From positions 25,077,239 through 25,141,238 of the forward strand of contig OX424574.1 in assembly GCA_949152435.1 (NCBI GenBank): a stretch of 64,000 nt of DNA, given 5' to 3'. This stretch comes from Gastracanthus pulcherrimus. Taxonomy: Eukaryota; Arthropoda; Insecta; Hymenoptera; Pteromalidae. The first letter of the stretch is position 1. Each line of letters begins with the position of its first letter. Positions 12,116-25,435 of this stretch are shown piece after piece. The position numbers and the translations under genes were made by a program. Under the pieces are notes generated by a model. That model ran no database searches, was not told the DNA's origin, and saw nothing but the letters and a program-made list of their open reading frames with translations.

Positions 12116-12835
12116 TCTAAATTTAAAATAGTTAAAAGTCCACTATATTTATATTATTTCGTAGTGAAATCTCACTATTTCATGGTTATAAATATACCGA
12201 TCATCACTGAAATGGTATTTAAATAAACATCTGCAAAAGTTATATGCTATTAAATAAATAAGCATCTAAATTGTTAAATGTAATTTTGTGTAAAATCAAA
12301 CATTGTTTAGAATGTTTCCAAATTTCGTTGATTATTCATTCTTTTTTTTGTAGTAAAATGATGAAAAGCATTACGAAGCAATTCCTGGATTTTAATATAA
12401 ATATTGCGAATTAGTATTGCTCTGCTTCTGATACGTAAATACGTCACGAACTATGGTTGCATAGTTTTTATAATAAAATAAAATTAAAATGTGAAATAGT
12501 GTTTTTAAACGTTTTTATTTTTTCTAGCCGTATATTTCTGCTTTGAGCGGAAACATTATTATTAAGTTTTCTAAAATTTCTTTTACAGATTTATTTTATA
12601 TAATTCAAGTTATTTCTATATCCAGAAATAATCCATTTCCAATAACGTTATTCCTTATAAATGAGTCTTTATTCTTAACTTTATCCTTAAATGAATAGAA
12701 ACTGAGACATCATTGAATCTAATTATGCACATTTCCTTTCTAATCACAATATTTCCATGTATATGTAATAACTGTATAAAACATAATTTCAGTATAATGT
12801 TTGATCTTTTTTGGTAAATCATAGATAACAATATT
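12116..12835. other. AT-rich spacer, no gene seen
   Basis: Short hairpin-prone sequence (atttcgtagtgaaatctcac near 12156) is the only local structure. No coding frame has recognisable content. Confidence 0.5.
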
Positions 12836-12839
12836 AAAA

Positions 12840-13800
12840 TACCCCAATACGTGCATTTCACTTAACATGCTCCACCACCATCACATCTCTTCGTTCACGT
12901 ACTAACTCAAACGCTACTGCTTAATTACCGTGAAAATTACAGCATGTGCAAAAAAGAACCAAATACGTTTCACTTCCTCAATTTCGCGACCTTCTATTTT
13001 TGCAACGCCCTGCCCATAACTTTTTTCCCCGAACCCTTCACTCCAACCCTCTCGCGTGTGCCTCCCCTCTCTTCCTCTCTTCCCGTTCTCGCTATACCAT
13101 TACAATTTTCTCGCATTCTCCCATCTCTCGTCGTCTCTCCGCTTCCTCGAGTACATTTTTTCCTACCCCCTCGCCGAAGAAATACGAAAAATAGAGAGCA
13201 AAAGAAGAGGAAAAAAAAACGAAGGGGAAGAAAGAGAAAGAGAGAAAGAAAGATCGAAGCAGAGGCCGCTGCACTGCCGGAAACTCATTTTCCGCCCTGG
13301 CAACTTTTCGGAATCGGCGCAAAGTGCATAGCGCGCGCGCAAGTGAGTGAGAGAGAGGAATGCGAGCAGCGCTGCAGCAGTTGCGCGAATGTAAATTACT
13401 TTCTACGACGACTGGCTGCTGCTGCTGCTGCAGTGGGTTTCGGCAGCTGCCGTGATTTTTGTCGCGCGCGTCACTCTTTTTCTTTGGGTTATTGGAGAAT
13501 GCGAAGACGAATCTCGCGTGTGCGTGAGTGAGTGAGTGACTTTTCTCCGGTCTATAATTCAGGAAAATTTGATTGGCTAGGGGGGTAGTTTGATTTTTCG
13601 CGTGATTGTCGCTGTTCGGAGAAGTTTGTCAATACGGCAGGGGGGGGGGGGGAGGAAGGAGGTCGTATTCCTTGGATTGAACGAGATTAAGTTCCTTATG
13701 CGCGCGAGTCAAATCGAGATAACGTATTTGCGCGGGAGCTATTTTTCTTCGGCGAGGCTTTTTGTACGGCAAGTTTTGCGTGCGATTTAAGTTTTATTAT
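12840..13800. other. GC-rich skew-switch island 6, with G13 run
   Basis: The left flank (12865-12910 and 12990-13150) is C-rich with little G (gctccaccaccatcacatct). The core contains GCGCGCGC and CTG repeats (13408-13432). The right flank has aggggggtagtt-type sequence and an uninterrupted run of 13 G at 13640-13652. The 195-codon frame at 12944-13531 covers low-complexity K/R-rich sequence and has no domain. I read it as an artefact of composition. Confidence 0.75.
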
Positions 13801-14725
13801 TGAGCTGTTCGGGAAAATTCTTTCGATAATTTTAATAAGAGCATTCGAATGGATGATAAATATACTTGACATATAAATTTCATACAAATTAATTTGTTTT
13901 CTTTGTAGAATAGACATATATTGTTAATATAACGTATTATTGTGAAATGGTACTTTCAGTACAACGATATAAATTTTATAAACAATGAACCATGACCAAA
14001 CCAACAATACTCTTATTATTACACTTTACAGAAATATGTTTCTTCGCATTGTATATAAAACAAAGGCAAACTGTACAATTTTATGTGTACAGAATGTATT
14101 GAAATAAAAAAAAAAGATATGTATGATGATTATCAAAATTGTTGTGTATTTGTGTCTCATACATATTTCATTGTGAAATAAAAAAGAATTTCATTTTTAC
14201 AGGAATATTGAATAACCACTTGTATTGTTTTATATGAAGCATATTTTATGTATATAATGAGAACCTTAACAATTGAATTATAAAGCATCCACACATTAAA
14301 TGTTAAGCACCAATAAAGTACCACAGAATTAAAAACCAACAATATTTTACATATTAAAAGCTGTTTTACATTTGTAATAGTTAATTAATAAAAATAACAA
14401 AACTCTTGGATTGGACTTTAATATAATATATTCGTTTTCATCTTAACTTATAAGGGCAAGTATGTTCTATGAATTCTTTATGTGACAGTTAGTGCTTCTG
14501 AAAATCTTCTATTTACTGTATATTTCAAGGTTAGTCGTAGTGCACTAATTTTAATTCAATACTTAACACTGAGTCACTGAGATACCGATTAGTTTTTCTA
14601 CTACTAATAATTGAATCAATAAATTAATATATATATATATATATATATATATCAAAAATACCACACTGCCTATTATTCTGTATTTATTTGATTTCTATAA
14701 AGACTAGAGGTAGTACACAATAACT
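13800..14725. other. AT-rich spacer with AT microsatellite
   Basis: An AT dinucleotide run lies at about 14628-14652. The rest is low-GC sequence without supportable genes or palindromes. Confidence 0.55.
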
Positions 14726-14729
14726 CAGC

Positions 14730-15690
14730 TCTTCAAACATCGAAAGCACAAAAGCACAACGCACACCCATACACAATAAAAGTGCATCGTAATACGAACC
14801 AAAGACTTATACCCGTCCCTTTCATTCACATAAAATCAATAAGTCCAGCAAAACTTCAGTCAAGACTCAAGAAGATCTTCCAACTCCATTCCAGCCATCC
14901 CGATGACAGCCTGAAAATAAAAGTCCCAACGCATTCGCTCGCTCTCTCGCCTCATCGAATTCTCAAGACAATGCACGAACTTTCCATAAACGCATCTCTC
15001 TCTCTCTCTCTTCCACCTCCACGGCGCGTAAACGTCACAAATTAATTAACGACGCCTAACTTTCCAGGAGAGGGGGGAGTAAATACCGGCGAGATATTTC
15101 TCGGCGAGAGACAAGAAGAAACGAAGGAGAGAACCAGAAGGACAACGACAACGACGAGGAAGAAGGTAATCGCGATTGCGCAATTACGCCGGGCGAGCGC
15201 GGAGCTCGAGGTAGAGAGCAAAGAAAAAGAAAGAGGACGACGACGACAGGTACTCCGGAGAAAGCGCGAGCGGGACATCGATCGGTATCGAATCGCGTGA
15301 CGGCGGCGAGACTCGCGATCGCAATTAGATTCGAGCTGGGGTCGAGAGACAGTAAAAGAGAGAGAGAGAGATGTGGCGCAGGTGAGAAGATGAGAAGCGG
15401 AATCGAGGCGAGAGAACAGGGTCCTCGACTGTCCGAATCGTATCGCGCTTCGCGATGAGTCGGCGGTGGGGAAAGAGTAACGGTCGTGCTTGGAGGTATC
15501 GATTGTAAAAGGCCTTTTGGAGAGTGATTGTGTGTACTCAAGATGCGCGCTTGAGAGATTTTTTGATCGAGTGATCGTTAACGATTATTGGATTGAGCTG
15601 GAGTAATTATCGGGATTCGAGTATAAACTACTGTTACGCGTTTAATTACACTTTTTAGTCGTTTAAGGGAGTGATTATTGGACTTTGCTT
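14730..15690. other. GC-rich skew-switch island 7
   Basis: The left flank (14730-14950) is A+C rich (aagcacaacgcacacccata). A CT tract sits at 14997-15012. The core (15060-15480) is CpG-rich with purine tracts and an AG run near 15357. The right flank (15520-15620) is G+T rich (gattggattgagctggagta). The 161-codon minus-strand frame is serine/leucine-rich low complexity over CT/AG repeats and is not credible as a gene. Confidence 0.75.
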
Positions 15691-15699
15691 ATTCACGGC

Positions 15700-16840
15700 T
15701 GTTCCGATCCTTTTTTTATTCATTTTCTATGTAATGAGATAAATGATTCGGTAATACTATAAATTCATGACTTGTAAAGCTTTTGATTGGCTAATGAATT
15801 GCCGTTTTTGTGTATAAATGCCCAACTTCAACCAAGCATCTATTGTTATGGTACGACACAGCACTTTGGGTATTATTTAATTTTCGTCAATTTTTAATAC
15901 TATCAATAGCCTGTACAAGCTATAGATTTCTATCTCGTAAAAGTAAGTTAAAAAAAATTGTATTTTTTCTGTTGCCTATAATCTATGTGCAACATCTGAT
16001 ATCTCGTGCTTGGTGTTTACTGAATGAACAGCGCTAATTAAATTTCGCTGATGGTTAACAAATCCCCTTAATAATGTTTGCTTCATTAGAGTCACTAGTC
16101 GAGTTAGTATATCCATTGTTGATGATTTTTAAAGATGACAATTTTAAATACGTAGTTTCTAATTACATAAAATAAATTTATATTATTAAATATATTTGCT
16201 TATAAATTGAAGATTATGTTTAGACACTTTTAAAGTAACGTTACTTTTAAGAATATTGATGCTCGTTAGTCCATGATTCCATGGAAGTGCAGAAACTGAT
16301 AGGAAGAAATGTCTCTGCTCAAAAGAAATGATTTTGATTCTTTATTTTAAGTAATTACCTAAAATAACTGTATATTTTAACAATGATGCACAATTTTTGT
16401 TATTGTGTCATAATAAATTTCTCAGTAAATTTTTGTCTATCGAATTTTGACTATCATCAACTCATTAATATTTAACTATTTCTATTGAAATAATGTAAAA
16501 AAACTTAGTTTTAATATCAAATAAAAACATGTATTCAAATCTCTAGAAGTTAGAAATATCTATTGCAAATGAATAATAATTAAACGGTTCGGAATATTCA
16601 ATATTGTACAGTCTGGAAAATCATGAATATTATAAATGACGACCTATCCAATATCTTCGATAGAGAGTATTTTCAGATAAAAGCAGTACTTCCAACTTGT
16701 ATCTATATTCAGCAAGTCTTGAATTCCTCATTCAACAATTAAACTAATCCATTAAACGATTATTTAAAATTTTGCACATGAAATTCTTACGATCAACGAT
16801 ATTAATTATGCACGTATAAACCTTATTTTGTACATGAAAA
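15700..16840. other. AT-rich spacer, no gene seen
   Basis: I find no palindrome, tandem repeat or coding remnant that I can support in this low-GC stretch. A 75-codon frame (15810-16037) is compositional. Confidence 0.5.
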
Positions 16841-16844
16841 AATA

Positions 16845-17475
16845 AGGTCCGCAAACCCTTTCAACACTTTTCCTTAAACAAAAAACGAAGAAGACACCTC
16901 GCATTCTATTTCCGACCTAAACGAGGACAATGCACCGTCCGCAGCAATCCCACGATTCGAAACCTCTCCCTTTTACCTCGTATACACGGCCGCGTCAAAA
17001 TTTAGAAGGCACACGGCTGCAGACAAAGAGCACACGGATGACATGACTCTCCGCGCGCTCGCCGAATGCCACGGGCAGAGGCGAGCGTCAAATTTATCGG
17101 GCTGTATACGCGCACATATTCGAAAGTACACGTGTATACCCACACGCATCAATGAAACTGTACTTCTGACGAACAATGAAAGTTCAGAACTATCGATGTG
17201 TGGGTACAGTGACGAGCGGACAGCTTTTGTCCGTTTCCAGCGCTGGCTAACGGCCTTCGATGCTTTAATTGTATGGATTGGTAAATACGCAAGGTAAGCG
17301 CTGTATCGGTGTAATTTCAATATTTCAATATAATTCAATAAAGCCGATGAGTCGTTGCGCGGTGCTTATTTTTGCTGGAGAGGTGGGTTCTTGTGGGCCA
17401 AGGCTCCGTCGTCGTGTGTAGTATTATTGTGCTCGATGCTTGCTTTTTTTTTAGGAGAGTAGTCGTAATGAATTG
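16845..17475. other. GC-rich skew-switch island 8
   Basis: The left flank (16850-16980) favours A and C (aaacgaggacaatgcaccgt). The right flank (17340-17465) favours G and T (ggagaggtgggttcttgtgg). The core is CpG-rich and moderately AT-interrupted. Two opposed frames of 84 and 121 codons overlap in the core and have no recognisable domains. Confidence 0.65.
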
Positions 17476-17779
17476 ATTTTTATTGTTCTCGTTTATATGT
17501 ACTAGCGTCAAAGTTGTTTCGTTTTGCTTTAACGGGTAGTATATAGGTTTTTTGACTATACTGTAAAGGAATTCGATGATTAAAAAACTATGAGAGCTTT
17601 ATTTAATTAATTGCGAAAAAGCTTTTACATAGAACAGCATGAAATTGGATGAAATGTCCGAGTTTAATAATAATTTAATTTGCACAAAACATTTTTAGAT
17701 TGTCACATTGTCCTTTGACGTTTTATTGCAAAACATCGAACATTGTTAATTAACAAAGAATTTCATTTGTTATTTTGTT

Positions 17780-18340
17780 TCGCGTAGACCGAGTCCCGCA
17801 AAAAATATGCTTTTCAATTTATAATTGAAACTCGATCCGCAAATAACAATCATTTCGAGAGTGCCGTGTAAAAAACACATAAAAATGAAAATTGCTGAAA
17901 ATTCAGGTGAACGAGGCACAAAAGCGACAGCTTTGCAAGTGAAAAGAGGGAAACATTTGTAAATGTGCGAGCAGTGATAAAAACGCTCGAGATCGCATCG
18001 CGTCGCCGCTTCCTGACAGCAAATGTCATGCGGCGCGCGCCTCTCTCCCTATCTGGCGAGAGCGCGAAAACAGATATAAATGCAATATTGCCGTGCGCGG
18101 CGCGGCAAGGACTGCACACGTCGAGCCAATTCTGTCGCGATAATTATTGTGAATCGGAGTTATATTTTGTCGTTGGGCATTTCAACAGCGGAACTCGGGC
18201 GCAATTCACGCGGAAGGTGCGCGTGTTCGAATTTCTGCCGATAAGCGGATAAAAGTGGATGCTCTTTTTTGCGATGATTGCTTTTTAATTCAGCGACGAA
18301 GTTCACTTGTTTTCGCTATGGCTGTAATTGGGAAAAATCT
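17780..18340. other. GC-rich skew-switch island 9
   Basis: This is a weaker example. The left side (17820-17920) is A-rich with some C (ccgcaaataacaatcatttc). The core (17990-18120) is CpG-rich, and the right side (18210-18340) favours G and T (ggaaggtgcgcgtgttcgaa). It lies only about 0.9 kb from island 8, the closest pair in the window. Confidence 0.5.
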
Positions 18341-18344
18341 GTAA

Positions 18345-19070
18345 ATATTTCAAATATTTTGATTGTAGATTGATCTGTACTGAATAATGGCAGATCTAAT
18401 ATTTATTTTCCGTTTTATTTATCACGACTTTTCTCATAATAAAGTTATTAAAAACAAATTTAAATAAACGCTTTTAGTTAAATTGCAATGACAAAAAAGA
18501 AGAATATAATTAGATAGTTATTGCCATTAAACATATAAGTATTTATGAATCAGGCAATTCGATATTCATTATAATTCAGAAATAACGATCCACGCTTATA
18601 TTTTAGTCATAGTATATATAAACAAATAATTTTCTTCTTTTCGGTGCAATCTTACTAAAAGCGTTTATTATATTATAATTTAAATTTAATCCGTATAGTC
18701 TATGGAAGATATTTATACAACCACTAAACATGCACACACATACTCACATACAGACTTTTGTCGAAGGGTCATAATAAGCATAGAATAATTGATAACATTT
18801 AGACCAAATAATCTATATTATCGCAAAGCTATTTTAATTCTCATAAAAATTGTATTAAAGTACATTTTTATGCGGCTTGCAGGAAAATATGGATATGCTG
18901 GAAAATTTAACTCCGCAGCTTATTAAGAAATACATAGGTAAAAATTTAATTTCAAGATTTGATTGCGATAGATACACTAGACAGGTGAACAAATCAAACT
19001 AAATGAAAGCATTTTAAAAAAGTCTTTTAACAAACAAGAAGCAATTTTTAAAAATACATATTTCAAGAAA
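18345..19070. other. AT-rich spacer with a family A-like CA tract
   Basis: A CA-rich tract (catgcacacacatactcaca, about 18729) resembles the family A fragments elsewhere. No other feature is supported. Confidence 0.45.
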
Positions 19071-19074
19071 ATAC

Positions 19075-19245
19075 CATACGTTTCCCCAACTAAAGCAAAA
19101 AAATTGAAACAATAATTCACCTTCCACGAAAAAGACACATAGCACCCGCACCGTAGAATTGACGCGCGCCATCCCTCAAACTACGCACACAGTCGTGCGC
19201 GAACCCATCGAAACAAAACAGAGAAAAAATAACCTGTAGGTAACT
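19075..19245. other. Left half of a skew island, right half missing
   Basis: A+C rich sequence (ttccccaactaaagcaaaaa, then cttccacgaaaaagacacat) leads into a CpG-rich stretch (gacgcgcgccatccctcaaa). AT-rich DNA follows abruptly at about 19240, without the expected G+T-rich flank. It may be an island truncated by deletion or insertion. A 12-kb scale comparison with relatives would be needed to tell. Confidence 0.4.
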
Positions 19246-19694
19246 ATAGCATCTTCCTACGGGAAAAATACTACAGATAAAGATTGCTTTGTACACTCAG
19301 TTGCAACAGACTTTCTAAACAATTTTTAACATTTTTGACGCAGTTATATTATGAGACAACATTTGAAATGTCCCTCCATTGAGCATCAAGTTGATATGTA
19401 CACACCTTCATATCACCAAAATACAATAAATTTTTGAGAGAATTTATTGCACCAACTTCTAAATAAGAAATGCCAAATTATTGGGTATCTAGCAGTTGAA
19501 GCAAATCATGCCTCAAAATAATAGTAAATTATGTATTTTTAAAAATAAAGCATTGTAACGTCTAAATTAAAAACCTAACTCTTATATACAAAGAAGAATT
19601 GTACGCAATAAAAATTGTGTTCGCTATTTGTTACAGTGGAATCTTCGATTCTCTAACTATATTATGTGGAGGCTCGATTACTCGTGGAATATTT

Positions 19695-19776
19695 AATACA
19701 TTGAAGTCTCGATTGATGCGTTACGAGTAACTTAAAATACATTACTCGTAGCAATCAATCGGGACTTCAATTTATT
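19695..19776. repeat. Small foldback repeat
   Basis: The left arm begins aatacattgaagtctcgatt and includes gcgttacgagtaa. The inverse on the right reads ttactcgtagc and then aatcaatcgggacttcaatt. The arms are about 36 nt with few mismatches around a loop of under 15 nt. It could give a stable RNA hairpin if transcribed, but nothing shows that it is. Confidence 0.65.
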
Positions 19777-19799
19777 AATTATTTTAACTACTGCATATA

Positions 19800-20670
19800 T
19801 TTTGCATACTCATCAACCGGGTCAAAAACCACCACTGTCTAAAACGGCGAAATTTACTCCTGCAAACCATCGAGTCACCTTTTTCTCGTTTCCCCCCGTA
19901 CACTTTCCACATCCCTTAACCCACCTCCGCCGCAATATTTTCTCTCCGACTCCCGTCTAAAAACACACACCCTAGCAGTCTCCAAAGCCAAAGCAGCACC
20001 AAAGTCCACGTATCCTCGCCACAACCGCACGTACATCCTTCCTACACCTTCCTCCGCGGAAATCTTCCACACCAGCGGCGCAGCCCACCTCAACTGCACC
20101 ATATATATACTCGTATTTACTCGCTCGCTCGTTCCCAGCGCGAAATTCAGGGCGTACGTTACACACTATCTCAATTTACGTCCCTTATCTCCAGCAGACG
20201 TCAAACGCCGAGATAGAGAGGGAGGGTCGTTACTCTGCACTCGATCGCGCGCCACACCTGTACGTGCACTGCGTCCCCTGAAATTCCCTCTCTCTCTCTC
20301 TCTCTGGGTGCTATGCAGTGCAGGCAATTGATCCCGCGTAGAGCCAGTGCATCTGGAAATCTCGCGCGGCTGTACACGGATACGGATCCGGATCCACTAG
20401 TGCGCTCGGTTTAAGCCACAGAGCGAGGATGGTCAGGGGGGGCGGGGGGTGGAGGGAGGATTGTGTGTGCTGGAGTTACCGGGAGTGAAGCTGGAACGGA
20501 GGTTTGCGGTTTGTGTGCCGGATAGGAGTGCGCGGAGCAAAAGTGAAGGTGGCTGGATGAGGTGCGAGAAAAATGGGAAATGCGGAGGTTCGGCGTGGAG
20601 ATGGAGGTAGATTAGGAATCGAAGAGATGAAGGGTTCTCTTTTATTCGAATATGTACCTATTATGAAGGA
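19800..20670. other. GC-rich skew-switch island 10
   Basis: The left flank (19810-20090) is C-rich (caccactgtctaaaacggcg; also cccttaacccacctccgccg). The core holds a CT run (20286-20306) and CpG-rich sequence. The right flank (20420-20640) is strongly G-rich (ggtcaggggggg followed by gcggggggtggaggg). The polarity is as in its neighbours. Minus-strand frames at 19875-20166 have no domain. Confidence 0.8.
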
Positions 20671-20674
20671 TTTT

Positions 20675-21640
20675 AAGTGAAGTTTACGTGCGAAAGGTTT
20701 TTGTTAAGCGTTTTAAATTTGCTCCTTTAATTAGGAGGATAATTCATTTAATTTCTCTCTTTTAATTGACTTTTATTTGTTGTATTTGCGATTAAATTAT
20801 TTTAATGCCTCTAGATCATTATAATGCGACATTTCTACGTTATCGTTTAAATATTGCAAATGAATATAGCTACTTATCATTCAGAACATTAATACCTATG
20901 AATTTTAATAATATCAATTAGCTATAAAGAAAATTGCTAGTTTGTCGAATGCATTATTGTACCATTAAATATTCAATTTATTTAATTATTTATTTAATGT
21001 TATTTTGCATAAATTAAATTAAAGTTTATTAAAGTTTAATAGAATTAATACTAGACTTTAATTAATTCAACTTTAAAAGAAATCACGTTTGCTTCTCTAT
21101 TGGTAATTATCAAGAAATATATTTTCATTTATATAGTTTTCTAACAGCTTAGAATATATATTTCCGCACATTTTATAAATAAGTACAAAGTAAATATATT
21201 TATAAATTATCATAAACGAATTACTAACGCTTTCTTCCACACAAATTTTAATTTGCTCAATAAATATTTGACTTAATATTATACGAGAATTATAAACATT
21301 ACAAACGACATAGACAAAATATCAGGTTTATAGATAGTTGTCAGAACAAATTAATCAAGCTTATATATTCAATTTAAAATAGACGTTGCTTGGAATTAAT
21401 TTTGGAGACTAGTGTTTTAACAAGGTTGATTGAGAGTTTGTATATCATACAAACATTATTATACTTATTATAAACAGGTAGGTACTATTTGCTTTAAAAG
21501 TTACAAAAACTAATAATAAAATATGTTTAGCGTGATTCAAACAGGATAAAATAAAATTATCCCAAAGTCTAGACGACTATGTCCCAAACAAAGATTTAAT
21601 ACACCAAAATACTCAAATTAGGCGACTCACTCCTAGATAC
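20675..21640. other. AT-rich spacer, no gene seen
   Basis: This very low-GC stretch has many TTTAATTAAT-type strings (20950-21080). I see no element boundary, coding remnant or RNA gene. Confidence 0.5.
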
Positions 21641-21644
21641 TTTC

Positions 21645-22350
21645 TGATAAACAAATGATGAAAATAATAAATAATGAACTTCTTATTGCATTTCCTCAAC
21701 GCACGCAAAATACCACGATACACTGAAAATCCAAAGTAATCACAAACCAGCTTCTCCCTCCATCAATCAACTGCATCTTCAACTCCGAGCATGCGGAACA
21801 AAAGTCCCCTCCGCACTAGCCTATAGCCGCGCACCTTCAAACGCGTATCAGTCGCGGTTGCGAGCTTTCGACTTTGCGAAAGACCATCGCCGACACGTCC
21901 GTGTGTACGCGCAAACAACCGCGGCCGATATTCACCGACTCGCCGGGGCCACGAGAGGATAACCATCGAGCGCGGTACACTCGGCGCATAACAGAGAGGG
22001 AGAGAAACTCCAGAGATGCGGACGTCCGATTTCGCGGTTAGCCTCGCGAAACGAAGCCAAAGCCGAAGCAGAAGCAGAAGCTCCTGTATATACATATATA
22101 CAAACACACTTGCGGAGCCGCAGCGCGATGCGGAAGATTGCGGTCTCTAAATGACGACGTTACCGCGGCTGCAGGTAATAAGGCTCCGGCCATCCGCGCG
22201 ATTTTAGAGATGAGTTTTTCTCGCGCGTCATCGGGAGACCGAACCGATCGACCGAGCGATTAGCGAGGCAAGGTGTTTCTTTTTTTAGTTGGAGTGTGAA
22301 AGTGCTGAAGTTTGTTTGTAATTGATTGGACGGGGGTTTCTTTTAAAGGT
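21645..22350. other. GC-rich skew-switch island 11
   Basis: The left flank (21690-21790) is A+C rich (accagcttctccctccatca). The core (21800-22260) is CpG-rich. The right flank (22270-22350) is G+T rich (ttagttggagtgtgaaagtg; gattggacgggggtttc). The 114-codon minus-strand frame across the core has no recognisable domain. Confidence 0.75.
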
Positions 22351-23324
22351 TTCTTACGAGTGGGAGACGAGCTTGGGTATTTAATTAGAGATGGTTTTGT
22401 GGAGAGTTGGTAGAAGAAAGTGATACCGATGTGTTTGAGTGTTTTTCTTTATATTAGTATTATTATTCCCGTCGTTTGCTTTCATTTTTACTTTTCTTTT
22501 CATTTGCTTTATTGCTTTTAACGATAAAAAGTATTTAAGAAGGCAGAATTTTTTCTCAGTTTTACGAATCACTTTCTTTATATCTAGTGGGCTATTTATT
22601 TGTCTCTTAATAGCTCTAGATGAAATCGTAAATCATGGAAACCTGGATTATGATATTGAGATAAGTATGTGGTTTTTCGTCGTTACTCATAATTTATGAA
22701 ATTATTACACATGCGTGCGAGAGTTAAATTTCTATTTTTTACTTCGAATATACCTCTCTGAAATTGAAACTCGACATCTTTTAAACACACACTATTTGGT
22801 TAAAAATAACGTATAAGATATGGTGATTGAAGTCGAGTTAGTGTTCACATGAGGGTCAAAAGTATTTTGTATACTGCGTAAATAAAATTGCTAATCAGTA
22901 GTAATGTTTTCAATAAAGATTTTTAAAAATCGCAATAAAATTGTAGTACACGAATTTTTAACCGAAAAATCGAAACATTGTCAAATATGTGGAAAGTATA
23001 TGAATTAGTACAAATTGTGATTTGGAACTTAATAAGGAAATCAATCATGAATACTTTCGTGTACTGTTGAGTGATTCACATTTCAGCATATTCTTTCAAT
23101 TTTCAATAAAAAAATATTTGATACTAAAGTAGTAATAATAAACTTGACCAATACGATAGTGTTGAAACTAATATTGTTTGCATATTCTAGAGTAAATTTG
23201 TAAAATGTTGACCTACATTCAGTAATCCCATTTTACATAAATTTTATTTTAATGGTCCATTCGTATGTATTTATATTTTATGCATGTGCTTATCATAGAC
23301 CGTGTAGAAGAATGTCTGGTAGAA

Positions 23325-23605
23325 ATCTGGCAAAAGTCTGGCTCAGAAAATCTTGCAAAAGTCTGGCTACGGAGACAATCACAGACTATACGCCAGACCA
23401 TATGCCAGACTTTTGTCGAATTATGTCACGAAACATTATCTGTACATACAAGTAATTAGCAATCTTCTATGAAACTTACATATTTGTAAAAGAAGAAATA
23501 AAAATTTTAATTACTGCAGACTTTACGGAACGCTATGCTTTATTTTGTATTTTTTGCCAAATGTTTCCGAGTCAGACTTTTGCCAGACTTATTTTCTTTA
23601 CACGG
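23325..23605. repeat. Cluster of a 12-bp motif in both orientations
   Basis: The motif caaaagtctggc occurs at about 23331 and 23355. Its inverse gccagacttttg occurs at about 23403, with a near-inverse cagacttttgccagactt at 23574. The inverse pairs allow hairpins. A related string cagacttttgtcgaa lies at 18751. It may be a foldback element whose ends I cannot fix. Two overlapping short frames cross it and are not credible as genes. Confidence 0.5.
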
Positions 23606-23759
23606 GATTACAAGGAAATTAAAATATGCTATGAGAATGGAAATGAATGTTAATCAAGCGAAGTTAATTTAAATGAAGAAAGACTATTAAAAATAAATTA
23701 AACATGCGTTCGCCATCGTTTTTCCAAGCAATTTCTTAATAAACCGATGGACATTACGC

Positions 23760-24685
23760 GAAACACACAAATACACACGCAGATATCACAATCACTAGCA
23801 GATTAATTAAATTCACTTTTCCAATTTCCTCTCACCAGTGCTCCTCGACGTATTTTTAATTATATCGTCGCGGTGCTCGTCAACATAAGCGAAAAAATTG
23901 AAAGGCAAAAAGACCTAGCCGGCTAGCGCAGACAAATCCTCAAAAGCAAAAGGAACTCATTTAAACGAAGTTTACCACTAGTTTAATTGCACGAAACGCA
24001 ATTTACCTGCGCTTCACTCCCGGTCTTTTAATTATTCGCGTCCCTCTCCACTCACCAGCACCAGCACCACCGCGCGCATATATACACGCAACATTCTAAT
24101 TAAGTGCGGCAAAATGCCTCGAAAGTTGAGCTTTGAATCCAAAGATGAGCCGCTCCTTAAGAAAACCATCCTGGCCGCGCGCGGCCGGGGAAAAAAGGCT
24201 TTCGCGTCGCTGAGCCCGCGCGCCAAAGTTGCCCGCAGCACCAGTCGAGATTCTAGCTGACGTGGAGGAAGATGAAGAAAAAAAGAAGAGAGTAGGTGGA
24301 GATGAGAGAGAGTTATACGGTTACGGTTTCTCGAGTTCACCGCTGCCGCTGCTGCTATACCTGTCCAGATGGTCGAGAGGTCGCGAGTGCGCGCGTTTAC
24401 TTATGGCCGAGATGTAAATGAGCGTGGAAGAGTGGAGGCGCAAAAGTTGGCGTGGACGAGGATGAGGGGGGAAAAAGAACGAGGCGAGTGCGGTGAGCTT
24501 GGATGAGCAGGATTCTAGTTATTTCGTGCGTTCGAAGCGATCGGGGTTTGAATTAAGTTGGCTGCGAGTTGGTCGGGGTTGATGATAAGTTGGCGAGCAG
24601 CGGACGATTACGAGGAGTAATGTTGGTTTTTGTGTTTTTAAGGCTTTTAGTTGCGTTGATTTTAATTTTAATGACTGAAATGGCG
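23760..24685. other. GC-rich skew-switch island 12
   Basis: The left flank (23760-23840) is A+C rich (aaacacacaaatacacacgc). The CpG-rich core includes gcgcgcggccgggg-type sequence near 24178. The right flank (24420-24620) is G-rich (ggatgaggggggaaaaagaa; gttggtcggggttgatgata). There is no supportable coding frame. Confidence 0.75.
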
Positions 24686-24689
24686 ATTT

Positions 24690-25435
24690 AGTAAAGGAAA
24701 CGTACTAATGGCTAGGCACGTACTAGTATTGAGATACATGTCAAAATAAAAAATCATCAAACTTTTATTGTGAATTGTATTAAAGACTAACGAATATATA
24801 GATTCATTAAACTATTCCCATGGCTTAATTTATATATTTTGTTGTACATAAATGTATAATGATATATTCTTATCATTAATCAATACTAATTCTTAAATAT
24901 AAAGATGCTATGACTTTAAATACGGTGAAAGGTGACAAGAGGCTTTAAAGTTCATAATACTTAACAGTTAAGTTTTAGTGCTTTATAGTGACATTATCTA
25001 GTTATAACTATAAATGCTATGAGTAGTAAATTATAAATACCTGAATCATTAACAATAAATAATTTATTTCTCATCATAAATATCGTAATGTTATATATAT
25101 CTTATTCCATTGTCAAAACTGTTCAAGTAGGTTTTTAAGTAGTTTTTGACCAGATTGATTAAAAATGCTATTTTCTGCAATTTTTGAACGCCAAAAAGTC
25201 TTACGTTAAATAAACAGAAGATGATAGACGTTCAATACTAGACTTTTCGTTATAAACTAATTGTTTATTTTGTAATAGTTAGTACTGATATTGCTGATAG
25301 TGCTGAATTTCATATGTTAGAAGGTAAATAATTTTGTTAAACAAATATGCTTTCTCATTGAATATTAGTATTGTTTTAATTAACAATATATCTTTTATTA
25401 ACAAGCACTCTATTATTTACTACTTGTTTACTTTG
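24690..25435. other. AT-rich spacer, no gene seen
   Basis: No palindrome or repeat copy is obvious in this low-GC stretch, and the frames are short and compositional. Confidence 0.45.

Noticed and set aside
12944..13531. 195-codon open frame, the longest in the window
   Set aside because: It lies on a GC-rich island where stops are rare, is K/R-rich low complexity in the middle, overlaps other frames of similar length on both strands and shows no domain.
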